From Candidatus Methylophosphatis roskildensis (GTDB lineage Bacteria; Pseudomonadota; Gammaproteobacteria; Burkholderiales; Rhodocyclaceae), in the NCBI GenBank assembly GCA_016708905.1, contig JADJEV010000002.1:186001-250000 (forward strand): 64,000 nt of DNA, written 5' to 3'. Of this stretch, positions 43,832-51,848 are shown piece by piece. Both the position numbers and the translations under genes were made by a program. Under the pieces are notes generated by a model. The model saw only the letters and a list, made by a program, of their open reading frames with translations, was not told where the DNA came from and did not search any database. Position 1 is the stretch's first letter, and every line of letters starts with the position of its first letter.

Positions 43832-45058
43832 TCAACCCTTCACGCACACCACCTGCTTCAAGGTGTGCATGACTTCCACCAGGCTCTTTTGCGCCTGCAT
43901 GACGGCGTCGATGTCCTTGTAGGCCATCGGGATCTCGTCGATCACGGCGGCGTCCTTGCGGCATTCGACATCGGCGGTGGCGCGGATCTGGTCGGCCACG
44001 GTGAACCGGCGCTTCGCCTCGTTGCGGCTCATGGTGCGGCCTGCGCCGTGACTGCAAGAGCAGAACGCTTCCTCGTTGCCGAGACCACGCACGATATAGC
44101 TCTTGGCACCCATCGAACCGGGGATGATGCCGAGTTCGCCCTTGCGCGCCGACACCGCGCCCTTGCGCGTGACCAAGATGTCGGCACCGAAATGGGTTTC
44201 GTGCTGCACATAGTTGTGGTGGCAGTTGACCGCTTCGACATTGGCCTCGAACGGCCGGGCGATTTCGCTGCGCGCGGCGGTGATCACGTTGGCCATCATC
44301 ACCGCGCGGTTGCGCCGCGCGTAGTCCTGCGCCCAGCCGACCGCCTCGACATAGTCGTCGAAATGCGTGCTGCCTTCCTCGAAGTAGGCGAGGTCGCGGT
44401 CGGGCAGGTTGGCGATGTGGGCGCGCAGATCCTGCTGCGCCAGTGCGATGAAGAAAGTGCCGATGGCATTGCCGACGCCCCGCGAGCCGGAGTGCAGCAT
44501 GAACCACACACTGCCAGCCTCGTCCAGGCAGACCTCGATGAAGTGGTTGCCGGTGCCGAGCGTGCCGAGATGCTTGTAGTTGTTGGTGTTTTTCAGCCGC
44601 GGGTGCTTTTCGGTGATGCGCTCGAAGCCAGCCAGCAGCTCGCCCCACATTGCATCGACGCTGGCGGGCGGGTTTTCCCATGCGCCCTCGTCGCGGCGCC
44701 CGCGGCGCATGGTACGCCCGTGCGGCACGGCGCGCTCGATCGCGCTGCGCAGGCCGTGCAGGTTGTCGGGCAGGTCGGCGGCGGTCAGCGTGGTACGCAC
44801 GGCCATCATGCCGCAGCCGATATCGACGCCGACCGCGGCGGGAATGATCGCGCCCTGCGTCGGGATCACGCTGCCGATGGTCGAGCCCTTGCCCAGATGC
44901 ACGTCGGGCATCACCGCCAGATGGCGGAAGATGAAGGGCATCTTCGCGGTGTTCATCAATTGCTTGCGCGCATCGCCCTCGACCGGCACGCCGTGCGTCC
45001 ACATCTTGATCGGCTTGCCGTCTTCGACCTGCTGCAACTCGTAACCCTGATCTTCCAT
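43832..45058 (-). CDS. rtcB: RNA-splicing ligase RtcB
   Basis: RtcB joins RNA 2',3'-cyclic phosphate or 3'-phosphate ends to 5'-OH ends with GTP and manganese, for RNA repair. The 408-residue product has MPDVHLGKGSTIGSVIPT, VGVDIGCGMMAVRT with the metal cysteine, CHHNYVQHETHFG, and SCSHGAGRTMSR with the histidine that is guanylylated. I chose the ATG at 45058 because AAGGAGAT precedes it by five bases and family members start with a short MEDQGYELQ-like segment. rtcR is divergent, so expression should depend on RtcR and sigma-54. Confidence 0.96.
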   Translation of the reverse strand: MEDQGYELQQVEDGKPIKMWTHGVPVEGDARKQLMNTAKMPFIFRHLAVMPDVHLGKGSTIGSVIPTQGAIIPAAVGVDIGCGMMAVRTTLTAADLPDNLHGLRSAIERAVPHGRTMRRGRRDEGAWENPPASVDAMWGELLAGFERITEKHPRLKNTNNYKHLGTLGTGNHFIEVCLDEAGSVWFMLHSGSRGVGNAIGTFFIALAQQDLRAHIANLPDRDLAYFEEGSTHFDDYVEAVGWAQDYARRNRAVMMANVITAARSEIARPFEANVEAVNCHHNYVQHETHFGADILVTRKGAVSARKGELGIIPGSMGAKSYIVRGLGNEEAFCSCSHGAGRTMSRNEAKRRFTVADQIRATADVECRKDAAVIDEIPMAYKDIDAVMQAQKSLVEVMHTLKQVVCVKG

Positions 45059-45148
45059 TTCGATCTCCTTCGAGGCCGTCTGCCCCACCCCCCGCCAACC
45101 GAATGGTAGCCGGGTATGGTTGCTCAACCTGGTGGGATTGCCAGCTTG

Positions 45149-45219
45149 CGCACCCCTCACCCTTCACCCCTCACTCCTTACCCCTCACCCCCCAACCCCT
45201 CCCGCCGATGCGGGAGGGG
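45149..45219. repeat. C-rich short direct repeats and hairpin between rtcB and rtcR
   Basis: Words of the type CACCCCTCACCCTTCACC recur at 45149-45193 with small changes. They are followed by a 10-bp hairpin, CCCCTCCCGC / GCGGGAGGGG (45196-45219, loop CGAT). The stretch lies in the divergent rtcB-rtcR control region. It may be a low-complexity spacer; its size can vary between strains. Confidence 0.6.
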
Positions 45220-45447
45220 GCGCTGCTGCTCGTTTGGCCTGCGCACCAGCGGGTGGTTGAACCCCGGCTCGTGGGCGGTGCGGCCAACTTTGCGATCACG
45301 GCTCCTATCGCGAGCCGCGCGCCAGGCCGGCGGGAGATTTGCAGGCGATCCTGTAACTCATTGAGCTGTCGACGAAACAGCAAGCGCAAAGACGGCAGGC
45401 GGGGCGCGGATCACCTCAGATCCTGCCCGAAGCTATATACTTTGAGA

Positions 45448-45471
45448 TAAGCATTTATCCATTGAGATAAC
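45448..45471. promoter_or_regulatory. AT-rich palindrome and repeated GAGATAA in front of rtcR
   Basis: Just upstream of the rtcR start the sequence reads TTTGAGATAAGCATTTATCC, in which GATAA and TTATC form an inverted repeat around GCAT. GAGATAACC is then repeated. This AT-rich patch in a GC-rich genome could be the rtcR promoter or a binding site in the rtc control region. A clear sigma-54 -24/-12 promoter for rtcB was not found by eye. Confidence 0.4.
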
Positions 45472-45477
45472 CAATTG

Positions 45478-47070
45478 ATGCGCAAGTCCGTCGTGATCGG
45501 CTTCCTCGGCAGCGTGCTCGATAACGCGGGCAAGGGCCCTGCGCGCTGGGAGAAGTGGCGTCCCAGTGTGGCGCTGTGCCAGCACGAGGATCTGCTGGTG
45601 CGCCGCCTCGAATTGATTCACGACGCGCGCAACCGGCGGCTGGCCGAAGAAGTGCGGCGCGACATCCAATCCGTCTCGCCCGAGACCGACGTGCGCAGCG
45701 TCGAGATGGAACTGCGCGACCCGTGGGATTTCGAGGAGGTCTACACCGCGCTGCACGACTTCGCCCGCGGCTATGCTTTCGACACCGAGCGCGAGAACTA
45801 CCTGATCCACATCACCACCGGCACCCACGTCGCGCAGATCTGCTGGTTCCTGCTGACCGAGGCGCGAACACTTCCGGCGCGGCTGCTGCAGACCGCGCCG
45901 CCGCGCAAGAAGGCGGTGGCCGATTCGATCGGCGGCTACGAGATCATCGATCTCGATCTGACGCGCTACGACAGGATCGCCCAGCGCTCCAAGCGCGAGC
46001 AGGCGGACACAGTGTCCTTCCTCAAGTCGGGCATCGCGACGCGCAATGCGCGCTTCAACCGGGTGATCGAGCGCATCGAGCAGGTGGCGGTGCGCTCGAC
46101 GGCGCCGGTGCTGCTGGTCGGGCCGACCGGCGCCGGCAAGTCGTTTCTGGCACGGCGCATCTACGAACTCAAGCATGCGCGTCACCAGGTCGCCGGGCGC
46201 TTCGTCGAGGTGAATTGCGCGACCCTGCGTGGCGATTCGGCGATGTCGACCCTGTTCGGCCACGTCAAGGGCGCGTTCACCGGCGCGCTGAGTGCGCGCC
46301 CCGGCCTCCTGCGCGCGGCCGACGGCGGTCTGCTGTTCCTCGACGAGATCGGCGAACTCGGACCCGACGAGCAGGCGATGCTGCTGAAGGCGATCGAGGA
46401 GAAGCGCTTTCTGCCGTTCGGCGCCGACAGCGAGGTGGCGAGCGCCTTCCAGTTGATCGCCGGCACCCATCGCGATCTGCGGCAGTGGGTGGCGCAGGGG
46501 CGCTTTCGCGAGGATCTGTATGCGCGCATCAACCTGTGGACCTTCGAGCTGCCCGGGCTGGCCTCGCGCGCCGAGGACATCGAGCCAAACCTCGATTTCG
46601 AGCTCGAGCGCCATGCGCGGGAGCAGGGCCGCCAGGTGCGCTTCAATGTCGAGGCGAGACAACGCTACCTGGCGTTCGCATCATCCGTCGAGGCGCGCTG
46701 GCCGGGCAATTTCCGCGAGCTGTCGGCCTCGGTCACCCGCATGGCGACGCTGGCCGACGCCGGGCGCATCACCGAGGCGAGCGTCGAAGAAGAGATCGAG
46801 CGCCTGCGCTACACATGGTCCGGCGTCGGGCAGACGGACGACTCGCTGACCGACCTGCTCGGCGAGGCCGCCGGACGGCTCGACCTGTTCGACCGCGCCC
46901 AACTCGCCGCAGTGATCGGCGTATGCCGCGAATCGGCCAGCCTGTCCGAAGCCGGGCGCAGGCTGTTCGCGGTGTCGCGCCAAGAGAAAAGGCAGGCCAA
47001 CGACGCCGACCGGCTGCGCAAGTATCTGGCGCGCTTCGGGCTCGACTGGGCCCGCGTATCGAGCCGCTGA
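45478..47070 (+). CDS. rtcR: RNA repair transcriptional activator RtcR
   Basis: RtcR is a sigma-54-dependent activator of the rtcBA operon. The 530-residue protein has an N-terminal CARF domain (about 1-180, with FLGSVLD and YLIHITTGTHVAQICWFLL), which senses RNA ends or cyclic nucleotides. An AAA+ domain follows, with Walker A GPTGAGKS at 215-222 and the sigma-54 contact loop GAFTGA at 265-270, then a C-terminal helix-turn-helix. I chose the ATG at 45478 (MRKSVVIGFLG). It is divergent from rtcB, the standard arrangement. Confidence 0.96.
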   Translation: MRKSVVIGFLGSVLDNAGKGPARWEKWRPSVALCQHEDLLVRRLELIHDARNRRLAEEVRRDIQSVSPETDVRSVEMELRDPWDFEEVYTALHDFARGYAFDTERENYLIHITTGTHVAQICWFLLTEARTLPARLLQTAPPRKKAVADSIGGYEIIDLDLTRYDRIAQRSKREQADTVSFLKSGIATRNARFNRVIERIEQVAVRSTAPVLLVGPTGAGKSFLARRIYELKHARHQVAGRFVEVNCATLRGDSAMSTLFGHVKGAFTGALSARPGLLRAADGGLLFLDEIGELGPDEQAMLLKAIEEKRFLPFGADSEVASAFQLIAGTHRDLRQWVAQGRFREDLYARINLWTFELPGLASRAEDIEPNLDFELERHAREQGRQVRFNVEARQRYLAFASSVEARWPGNFRELSASVTRMATLADAGRITEASVEEEIERLRYTWSGVGQTDDSLTDLLGEAAGRLDLFDRAQLAAVIGVCRESASLSEAGRRLFAVSRQEKRQANDADRLRKYLARFGLDWARVSSR

Positions 47071-47287
47071 GACCGCGGCTCATCGCGTGCGCATGACGCA
47101 CTACTCGCGCCCTGGCCATCAGGGCTAGTGCAAAGCGCATAGCGATCTTGCCGCGCCGAGGACAAAACTCACGCAAACCCGGCGCTGCAGACGAAGGGCT
47201 GAGTCCTATGGCGTATTCGCACCTTAAAGCTCAAGTGGCACCCTGTCGTTAACCGGTTTGAAAACGGCAGCGAGCGAGGTGACTAGC

Positions 47288-47569
47288 ATGGCCTACCTGC
47301 AATCCATCGGACCCGAGTACCGCGGCAGCGCGAACAACACCCTGCCGCTGGCCCAACGCGACGCGGTGTTTCACCCGCTGCAGTGGGTGCATGCACGCTG
47401 GAACGGCGACACGATGACCGGGCGCATCTGCTGCGCGATCGTCGGCGGCGCCGGCGACGAGTTCTACGAAGTCGAGCTGCCGGAAGTCATCGGAAAGGGC
47501 GGCACCCATGTGCGCGTCATGCGCGCCGCCAACGAGCTGGAACCGGCGCCCGGCGCCGCAGCCTGCTGA
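47288..47569 (+). CDS. Small hypothetical protein, 93 residues
   Basis: No family is recognised. From ATG 47288 the product begins MAYLQSIGPEYRGSANNTLP and contains FHPLQWVHARWNGDTMTGRI and FYEVELPEVIGKGGTHVRVM, a compact beta-rich pattern. It has no signal peptide. Codon use and spacing with the next gene (35 bases) suggest a real two-gene unit. An in-frame start ten codons upstream (47258) is possible. Confidence 0.55.
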   Translation: MAYLQSIGPEYRGSANNTLPLAQRDAVFHPLQWVHARWNGDTMTGRICCAIVGGAGDEFYEVELPEVIGKGGTHVRVMRAANELEPAPGAAAC

Positions 47570-47604
47570 CCGACCGCCGAGCACAAGCGAATTCGGGTAA
47601 CGAC

Positions 47605-47988
47605 ATGGCGACAGTGATCAACCTCAGCGAGTCGAGAACCGGGCAGCCCGCACCGCCGCTGGCGCACCGGCCGGCCCCGGCCCCCGTCTACGACTTCGTC
47701 GAAAGACGCTGCGCAAGCAATACTGCCGCCCGCACCGCCGAGGATCTCGTGCAGCGCGCCCAGCGCCTCGGCACACTCGACGGGCAGACCGTGCAGGTGT
47801 GCTGGGAAGACCCCGAGCAGCCCGGACAGCGTCGTTACGCGGTCGGCTTTCAGTACGGCCACACCGACACCGAGCTATTGCTCGCCTTCTATACCAGCGG
47901 CCCCGATCGACTGGGACCGACGCTCCGGATCCCCGTCGCCGGCGTCAAGACCGTCCTGCAGTTGTCGCCCGAAGCGGTCTGCTTCTAG
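47605..47988 (+). CDS. Hypothetical protein, 127 residues
   Basis: No family is recognised. From ATG 47605 the product has a Pro/Ala-rich N terminus (about 15-35). A segment follows with AEDLVQRAQRLGTLDGQTVQ, QRRYAVGFQYGHTDTELLLA and LRIPVAGVKTVLQL, perhaps an alpha-beta domain. It probably forms an operon with the 93-residue gene. The stop lies at the start of a repeat-bearing gap. Confidence 0.55.
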   Translation: MATVINLSESRTGQPAPPLAHRPAPAPVYDFVERRCASNTAARTAEDLVQRAQRLGTLDGQTVQVCWEDPEQPGQRRYAVGFQYGHTDTELLLAFYTSGPDRLGPTLRIPVAGVKTVLQLSPEAVCF

Positions 47989-47989
47989 C

Positions 47990-48120
47990 GGTCTGTCGGG
48001 TTCCGCGGGATGCGCTGGCCTGATCGGCCGGCCGCAACGCGATAGGCCGCAAGCCGCACCAGATGGCGATCCGCGGATGGCATGCCCCGGAAGGCGCATG
48101 GAATGGCGCTGACACGGCTG
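47990..48120. repeat. Gap with decayed repeats (GTCTGTCGGGTT and GGCATGCCCCGGAAGGCGCATGG)
   Basis: Directly after the stop the sequence CTAGCGGTCTGTCGGGTTCC resembles one arm of the CTAG-ended palindromes found at 28393, 57744 and 58297. Further on, ATGGCATGCCCCGGAAGG and GCGCATGGAATGG match words in other gaps. No gene is supported between 47989 and 48237. Confidence 0.4.
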
Positions 48121-48237
48121 CCACCTCCAAGATGCTTATGAATAAAGGCTTGCAGCCGATACTGTTTCCGGCTGCCGAAACCCGTTTGATCCCTTACGAT
48201 TTCGCATGATCCGCGATTGGCGGGCTGTCGACCCGTC

Positions 48238-51200
48238 ATGAGAGAATCCGCAGGTTCCCAAGATGCTGCGGCTTGTCTCCTCGTGAAGACCCTCGAATAC
48301 ATCGGCCTCGACACCTCTGGCGTCACGGCGGCCTATCGCAAGGTCGTCGATGCGATCGCGCGCGACGATTTCCGTGCGGCACAGGTCAAAAAGCTCGCCA
48401 ATCTGCAGCACGGGAAGTTCTACCGCGCCAAGCTCGACGACGCCGACCGGCTGCTGTTCTCCCTGGTGCGCCACGGCGACGAGGTGCGCGCGCTGATGCT
48501 CGAGGTGATCCGTAACCACGACTACGACAAGTCGCGCTTTCTGCGCGGTGCCGCCATCGATGAGGCGAAAATCCTCGATTGCGATGCGGCCGAGGCGATC
48601 CGTGATGCACAGGCGGTGCGCTACCTGCACCCGGAGCGCACCGCGATCCACCTGCTCGACAAGCCGATTTCCTTCGACGACGCGCAGGAAGCCATCTATC
48701 GTCAGCCGCCGCCGTTGATCCTGGTCGGCAGTGCCGGCAGCGGCAAGACCGCGCTGACCCTCGAGAAGCTCAAGCATGCCGAAGGCGAGGCGCTCTACGT
48801 CACCCAGTCCGCCTATCTCGCCCAGAACGCCCGCGATCTGTACTACGGGAACGGCTTCGAGCATCCGGGGCAGGAGGCGGTATTCCTGTCGTATCGAGAG
48901 TTCGTCGAGTCCATTCGCGTTCCGTCTGGGCGGGAGGCGACCTGGCGCGACTTCGCCGGCTGGTTTGCGCGGATGCGCCAGACGTTCAAGGGCATCGACG
49001 GCCATCAGGCATTCGAGGAGATCCGTGGCGTCATCGCGGCCGGCGCGGGCGGTGTGCTGTCACGCGACGACTACCGGCAGCTCGGCGTGCGTCAGTCGAT
49101 CTTCCCGGAAAGCGAGCGCGATGCGCTCTACGCCCTGTTCGACAAGTACCGCGCCTGGCTTGCCGAGTGCGCGCTGTTCGACCTCAACCTGGTGGCTCAT
49201 GAATGGCAAGCGCTGGCGGGGCCGCGCTACGATTTCGTCGTCATCGATGAAGTGCAGGACATCACGAGTGTGCAGCTTGCCCTGGTGCTGAAGACGCTGA
49301 AGAAGCCCGGCCACTTCCTGCTGTGCGGCGACTCCAATCAGATCGTCCATCCCAACTTCTTTTCCTGGGCGCAGGTGAAGAGCCTGTTCTGGCGCGACCC
49401 GCAACTGGCGGAACGGCAGCAACTGCAACTGTTGAGCGCCAACTTCCGCAATGGACAGGAAGCCACGCGTGTGGCCAACCAGTTGCTCAAGATCAAGCAG
49501 CGGCGCTTCGGCTCGATCGACCGCGAGAGCAATTTCCTCGTCCGCGCTGTCGGCGGCGCACCCGGCCAGGTGGCCCTGATGCCGGACAAGGATGCCGTCA
49601 AGAAGGAACTCGACCAGAAGATCCGCCAATCCACGCACTTCGCCGTGCTGGTCATGCGCGACGAGGACAAGGCCGAGGCCCGCAAGCACTTCGCCACCCC
49701 GCTGCTGTTCTCGATCCACGAAGCGAAAGGGCTCGAATACCAGAACATCGTTCTCTACCGTTTCGTCTCCGATCATCGCGCCGAATTCGCCGCGATCGTC
49801 GAAGGAGTCGGCATTCAGGATCTGGCCGCCGAAACGCTCGACTACCGGCGGGCAAAGGACAAGAGCGACAAGTCGCTCGAGGTGTACAAGTTCTTCGTCA
49901 ACGCCCTCTATGTCGCGCTGACGCGGGCGATCGAGAACCTGTACATCATCGAATCGGACACCGCGAACCCGCTGTTCGGCCTGCTTGAGCTTTCGCTGTC
50001 CGGGCAGGTGAAGGTCGACGCCAAGCAATCCAGCCTCGAAGACTGGCAGAAGGAAGCGCGCAAGCTCGAGTTGCAGGGCAAGGACGAACAGGCACAGGCG
50101 ATTCGCAGCAATATTCTCAGGCAGACGCCTGTTCCGTGGCCGGTATTCGACCAGAGCAAGGTCACCGAACTGCTGATCAAGGTTTTTCGCGAGCAGGCGC
50201 CGGGCGGCAAGCACAGACAGCAACTCTACGAATTCGCCACCTGCCACGACGAACCGGTGCTGGCCGACTGGCTGGCCCAGGAGGGCAAGTTCGATGCAGC
50301 GAACGGCTTCCCGCAACAGCGCGCCACGCTCGGGCGCAAGAGCTACGTCGCGTATTTCGCCTGCCACTTCAAGGACATTCTGCGGCGGTGCGAGCAGCAC
50401 GGCGTCGAGCACCGCTTGCCGATGAATCAGACCCCGCTGATGGCAGCGTCCGCCGCCGGCAATGTGCCGCTAGTCGAAGCCCTGCTGGCGCGTGGCGCCG
50501 ACCGCGAGGCAGTCGACCACTATGGCTGCAACGCACTGCATTGGGCGATGCGCGAAGCGTTCCGCGATGCGAAGTTCGCCCGCGGGCCTTTCGCACCGCT
50601 GTTCGAGCTGCTTGCGCCGGCCAGCATCGACGTCGCCACCGGCGAGCGGCTGGTGCGCATCGACCGCCATCTTTCCGAGTATTTCCTGTTCCAGACGCTG
50701 TGGGCGATGTTCAAGTCGCGCTTCACCCATCGCCAGCGACGGCCCTACGGCGCGTTCGAAACCCAGGCGATTCTCGAAGCCTGGCGGCACCTGCCGGCCA
50801 ATGTGGTGCGGCCGGAACGCAACAAGCGCCAGCACCTGTCGGGCGTGCTCGCGCGCAACGAGGTCGAGCGCGACTATGCCTACAACCGGGCGTTGTTCGT
50901 GCGCATCACGCAGGGCTGGTATCAGTTCAACCCGAAGCTCGCGCTGCGCCGCACCCGGGGCGCAGCCGAAGCCTGGCTACCGATCTACGCGGCATTGAAC
51001 TTGCCGTTCATCGCCGAATTCTCACTGGATTTCGTCTGGGCGCGGATCGACGATTATCTCGCCTTGGCGGACCTGCCGGCCCGCACGACGCAGATTGCAG
51101 CCGAAAGCGTGATCGCGCGCATGGATGCGGCTGCGCGCGAACGCGAGGAGCAGGAGGCCGAGGAGCGCGCGGCGTTCGACCGCTGGATCGCCGAGCAGCA

Positions 51201-51318
51201 GGCGAAGAAACAACGCTTGCAGCCGGACGAGCCGAAATGGGGCACGCGCGAGGCGAAGCGGCGCGAGATCGAGCGCCTGCGGCTGGAAATCGAGCAACGG
51301 AAGAAGCAATGCTCGTAG
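48238..51318 (+). CDS. RelE-like / UvrD-type SF1 helicase / ankyrin fusion protein
   Basis: The ~1026-residue protein has three parts. Residues ~30-100 (FRAAQVKKLANLQHGKFYRA, LLFSLVRHGDEVRALMLEVI) resemble a RelE/ParE toxin fold. Residues ~150-570 form an SF1 helicase with Walker A GSAGSGKT (164-171), Walker B DFVVIDEVQD (337-341), SIHEAKGLEYQNIVLYRF and VALTRAIENLYII. Around 730-780 is an ankyrin-type repeat (NQTPLMAASAAGNVPLVEAL). The C terminus is a charged coiled coil. The ATG at 48238 is chosen; GTG 48283 is an alternative. It lies 127 bases before the ubiquitin-like operon and may belong to it. Confidence 0.8.
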   Translation: MRESAGSQDAAACLLVKTLEYIGLDTSGVTAAYRKVVDAIARDDFRAAQVKKLANLQHGKFYRAKLDDADRLLFSLVRHGDEVRALMLEVIRNHDYDKSRFLRGAAIDEAKILDCDAAEAIRDAQAVRYLHPERTAIHLLDKPISFDDAQEAIYRQPPPLILVGSAGSGKTALTLEKLKHAEGEALYVTQSAYLAQNARDLYYGNGFEHPGQEAVFLSYREFVESIRVPSGREATWRDFAGWFARMRQTFKGIDGHQAFEEIRGVIAAGAGGVLSRDDYRQLGVRQSIFPESERDALYALFDKYRAWLAECALFDLNLVAHEWQALAGPRYDFVVIDEVQDITSVQLALVLKTLKKPGHFLLCGDSNQIVHPNFFSWAQVKSLFWRDPQLAERQQLQLLSANFRNGQEATRVANQLLKIKQRRFGSIDRESNFLVRAVGGAPGQVALMPDKDAVKKELDQKIRQSTHFAVLVMRDEDKAEARKHFATPLLFSIHEAKGLEYQNIVLYRFVSDHRAEFAAIVEGVGIQDLAAETLDYRRAKDKSDKSLEVYKFFVNALYVALTRAIENLYIIESDTANPLFGLLELSLSGQVKVDAKQSSLEDWQKEARKLELQGKDEQAQAIRSNILRQTPVPWPVFDQSKVTELLIKVFREQAPGGKHRQQLYEFATCHDEPVLADWLAQEGKFDAANGFPQQRATLGRKSYVAYFACHFKDILRRCEQHGVEHRLPMNQTPLMAASAAGNVPLVEALLARGADREAVDHYGCNALHWAMREAFRDAKFARGPFAPLFELLAPASIDVATGERLVRIDRHLSEYFLFQTLWAMFKSRFTHRQRRPYGAFETQAILEAWRHLPANVVRPERNKRQHLSGVLARNEVERDYAYNRALFVRITQGWYQFNPKLALRRTRGAAEAWLPIYAALNLPFIAEFSLDFVWARIDDYLALADLPARTTQIAAESVIARMDAAAREREEQEAEERAAFDRWIAEQQAKKQRLQPDEPKWGTREAKRREIERLRLEIEQRKKQCS

Positions 51319-51445
51319 GTTTTCGCATGGCGACAGAACGAGGACGAGCATGCGTCCCGCCGGATGAGGCGTCAACTGCCGGCGCCGGACGGGCGTTCCT
51401 TGTGGGCCTCGGTCGATCATCGTCAGAACAGGTAACGGACATTCC

Positions 51446-51826
51446 ATGGTCAATCCCTTGCTACCCCGGCTGTTGATTTCCTTGGCCATCGCCGGCGTCG
51501 CGGCGTTCTCGGCTTGGCGATCCGCCCAGGACATGTCGGCACGCGCGGGGGGTGGCTCGCGATTTCGGCCGCGACGCGGCAAGAGTGCCCGCCACAGCTT
51601 GGGCGACGACGCGCCGGTGATGGTCGATCGCCAGGCGATCGCCCGCACTCGCGACGCCTTGTCCGGGGCGACGCTCGATCCGGACGCGGAGATCTTCCGC
51701 TGTGCCGACTGCCAGAGCTTCTACACCGCCGCCAGCGTGCGGGCGCTGGCCCAGGAGAACGGCGCTCGTTGCATCAATTGCGGCAGCACGGACCGTGTTC
51801 CGGTGCAGGTCGTCGCCCGGCAGTGA
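51446..51826 (+). CDS. Membrane-anchored zinc-ribbon protein, first gene of the ubiquitin-like operon
   Basis: The 126-residue product has one N-terminal membrane segment (about 5-24, LLPRLLISLAIAGVAAFSAW), a basic linker and a C-terminal four-cysteine zinc ribbon, CADC at 86-89 and CINC at 109-112. No function is known. The E1-like gene starts 22 bases after its stop, so it is surely in the same operon. It might tether the conjugation machinery to the membrane or act as an adaptor like an E3. It has too few metal ligands for a classical RING. Confidence 0.8.
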   Translation: MVNPLLPRLLISLAIAGVAAFSAWRSAQDMSARAGGGSRFRPRRGKSARHSLGDDAPVMVDRQAIARTRDALSGATLDPDAEIFRCADCQSFYTAASVRALAQENGARCINCGSTDRVPVQVVARQ

Positions 51827-51848
51827 GTGCGCGGCGCCGAGGCAGCAA

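Noticed and set aside
43793..45109. Long plus-strand reading frame (438 codons) opposite rtcB
   Set aside because: It is a mirror of high-GC codon bias in rtcB. The translation is His/Arg/Gly-rich with no motif, while the minus strand encodes a clear RtcB.
45060..45160. G-rich stretch upstream of rtcB as a sigma-54 promoter
   Set aside because: The nearest GG...GC pairs have 11-base or otherwise wrong spacing, so it does not meet the -24/-12 rule.
45149..45195. Tandem C-rich units as a possible CRISPR array
   Set aside because: Units are about 9-18 bases, imperfect and contiguous, with no unique spacers and no cas genes.
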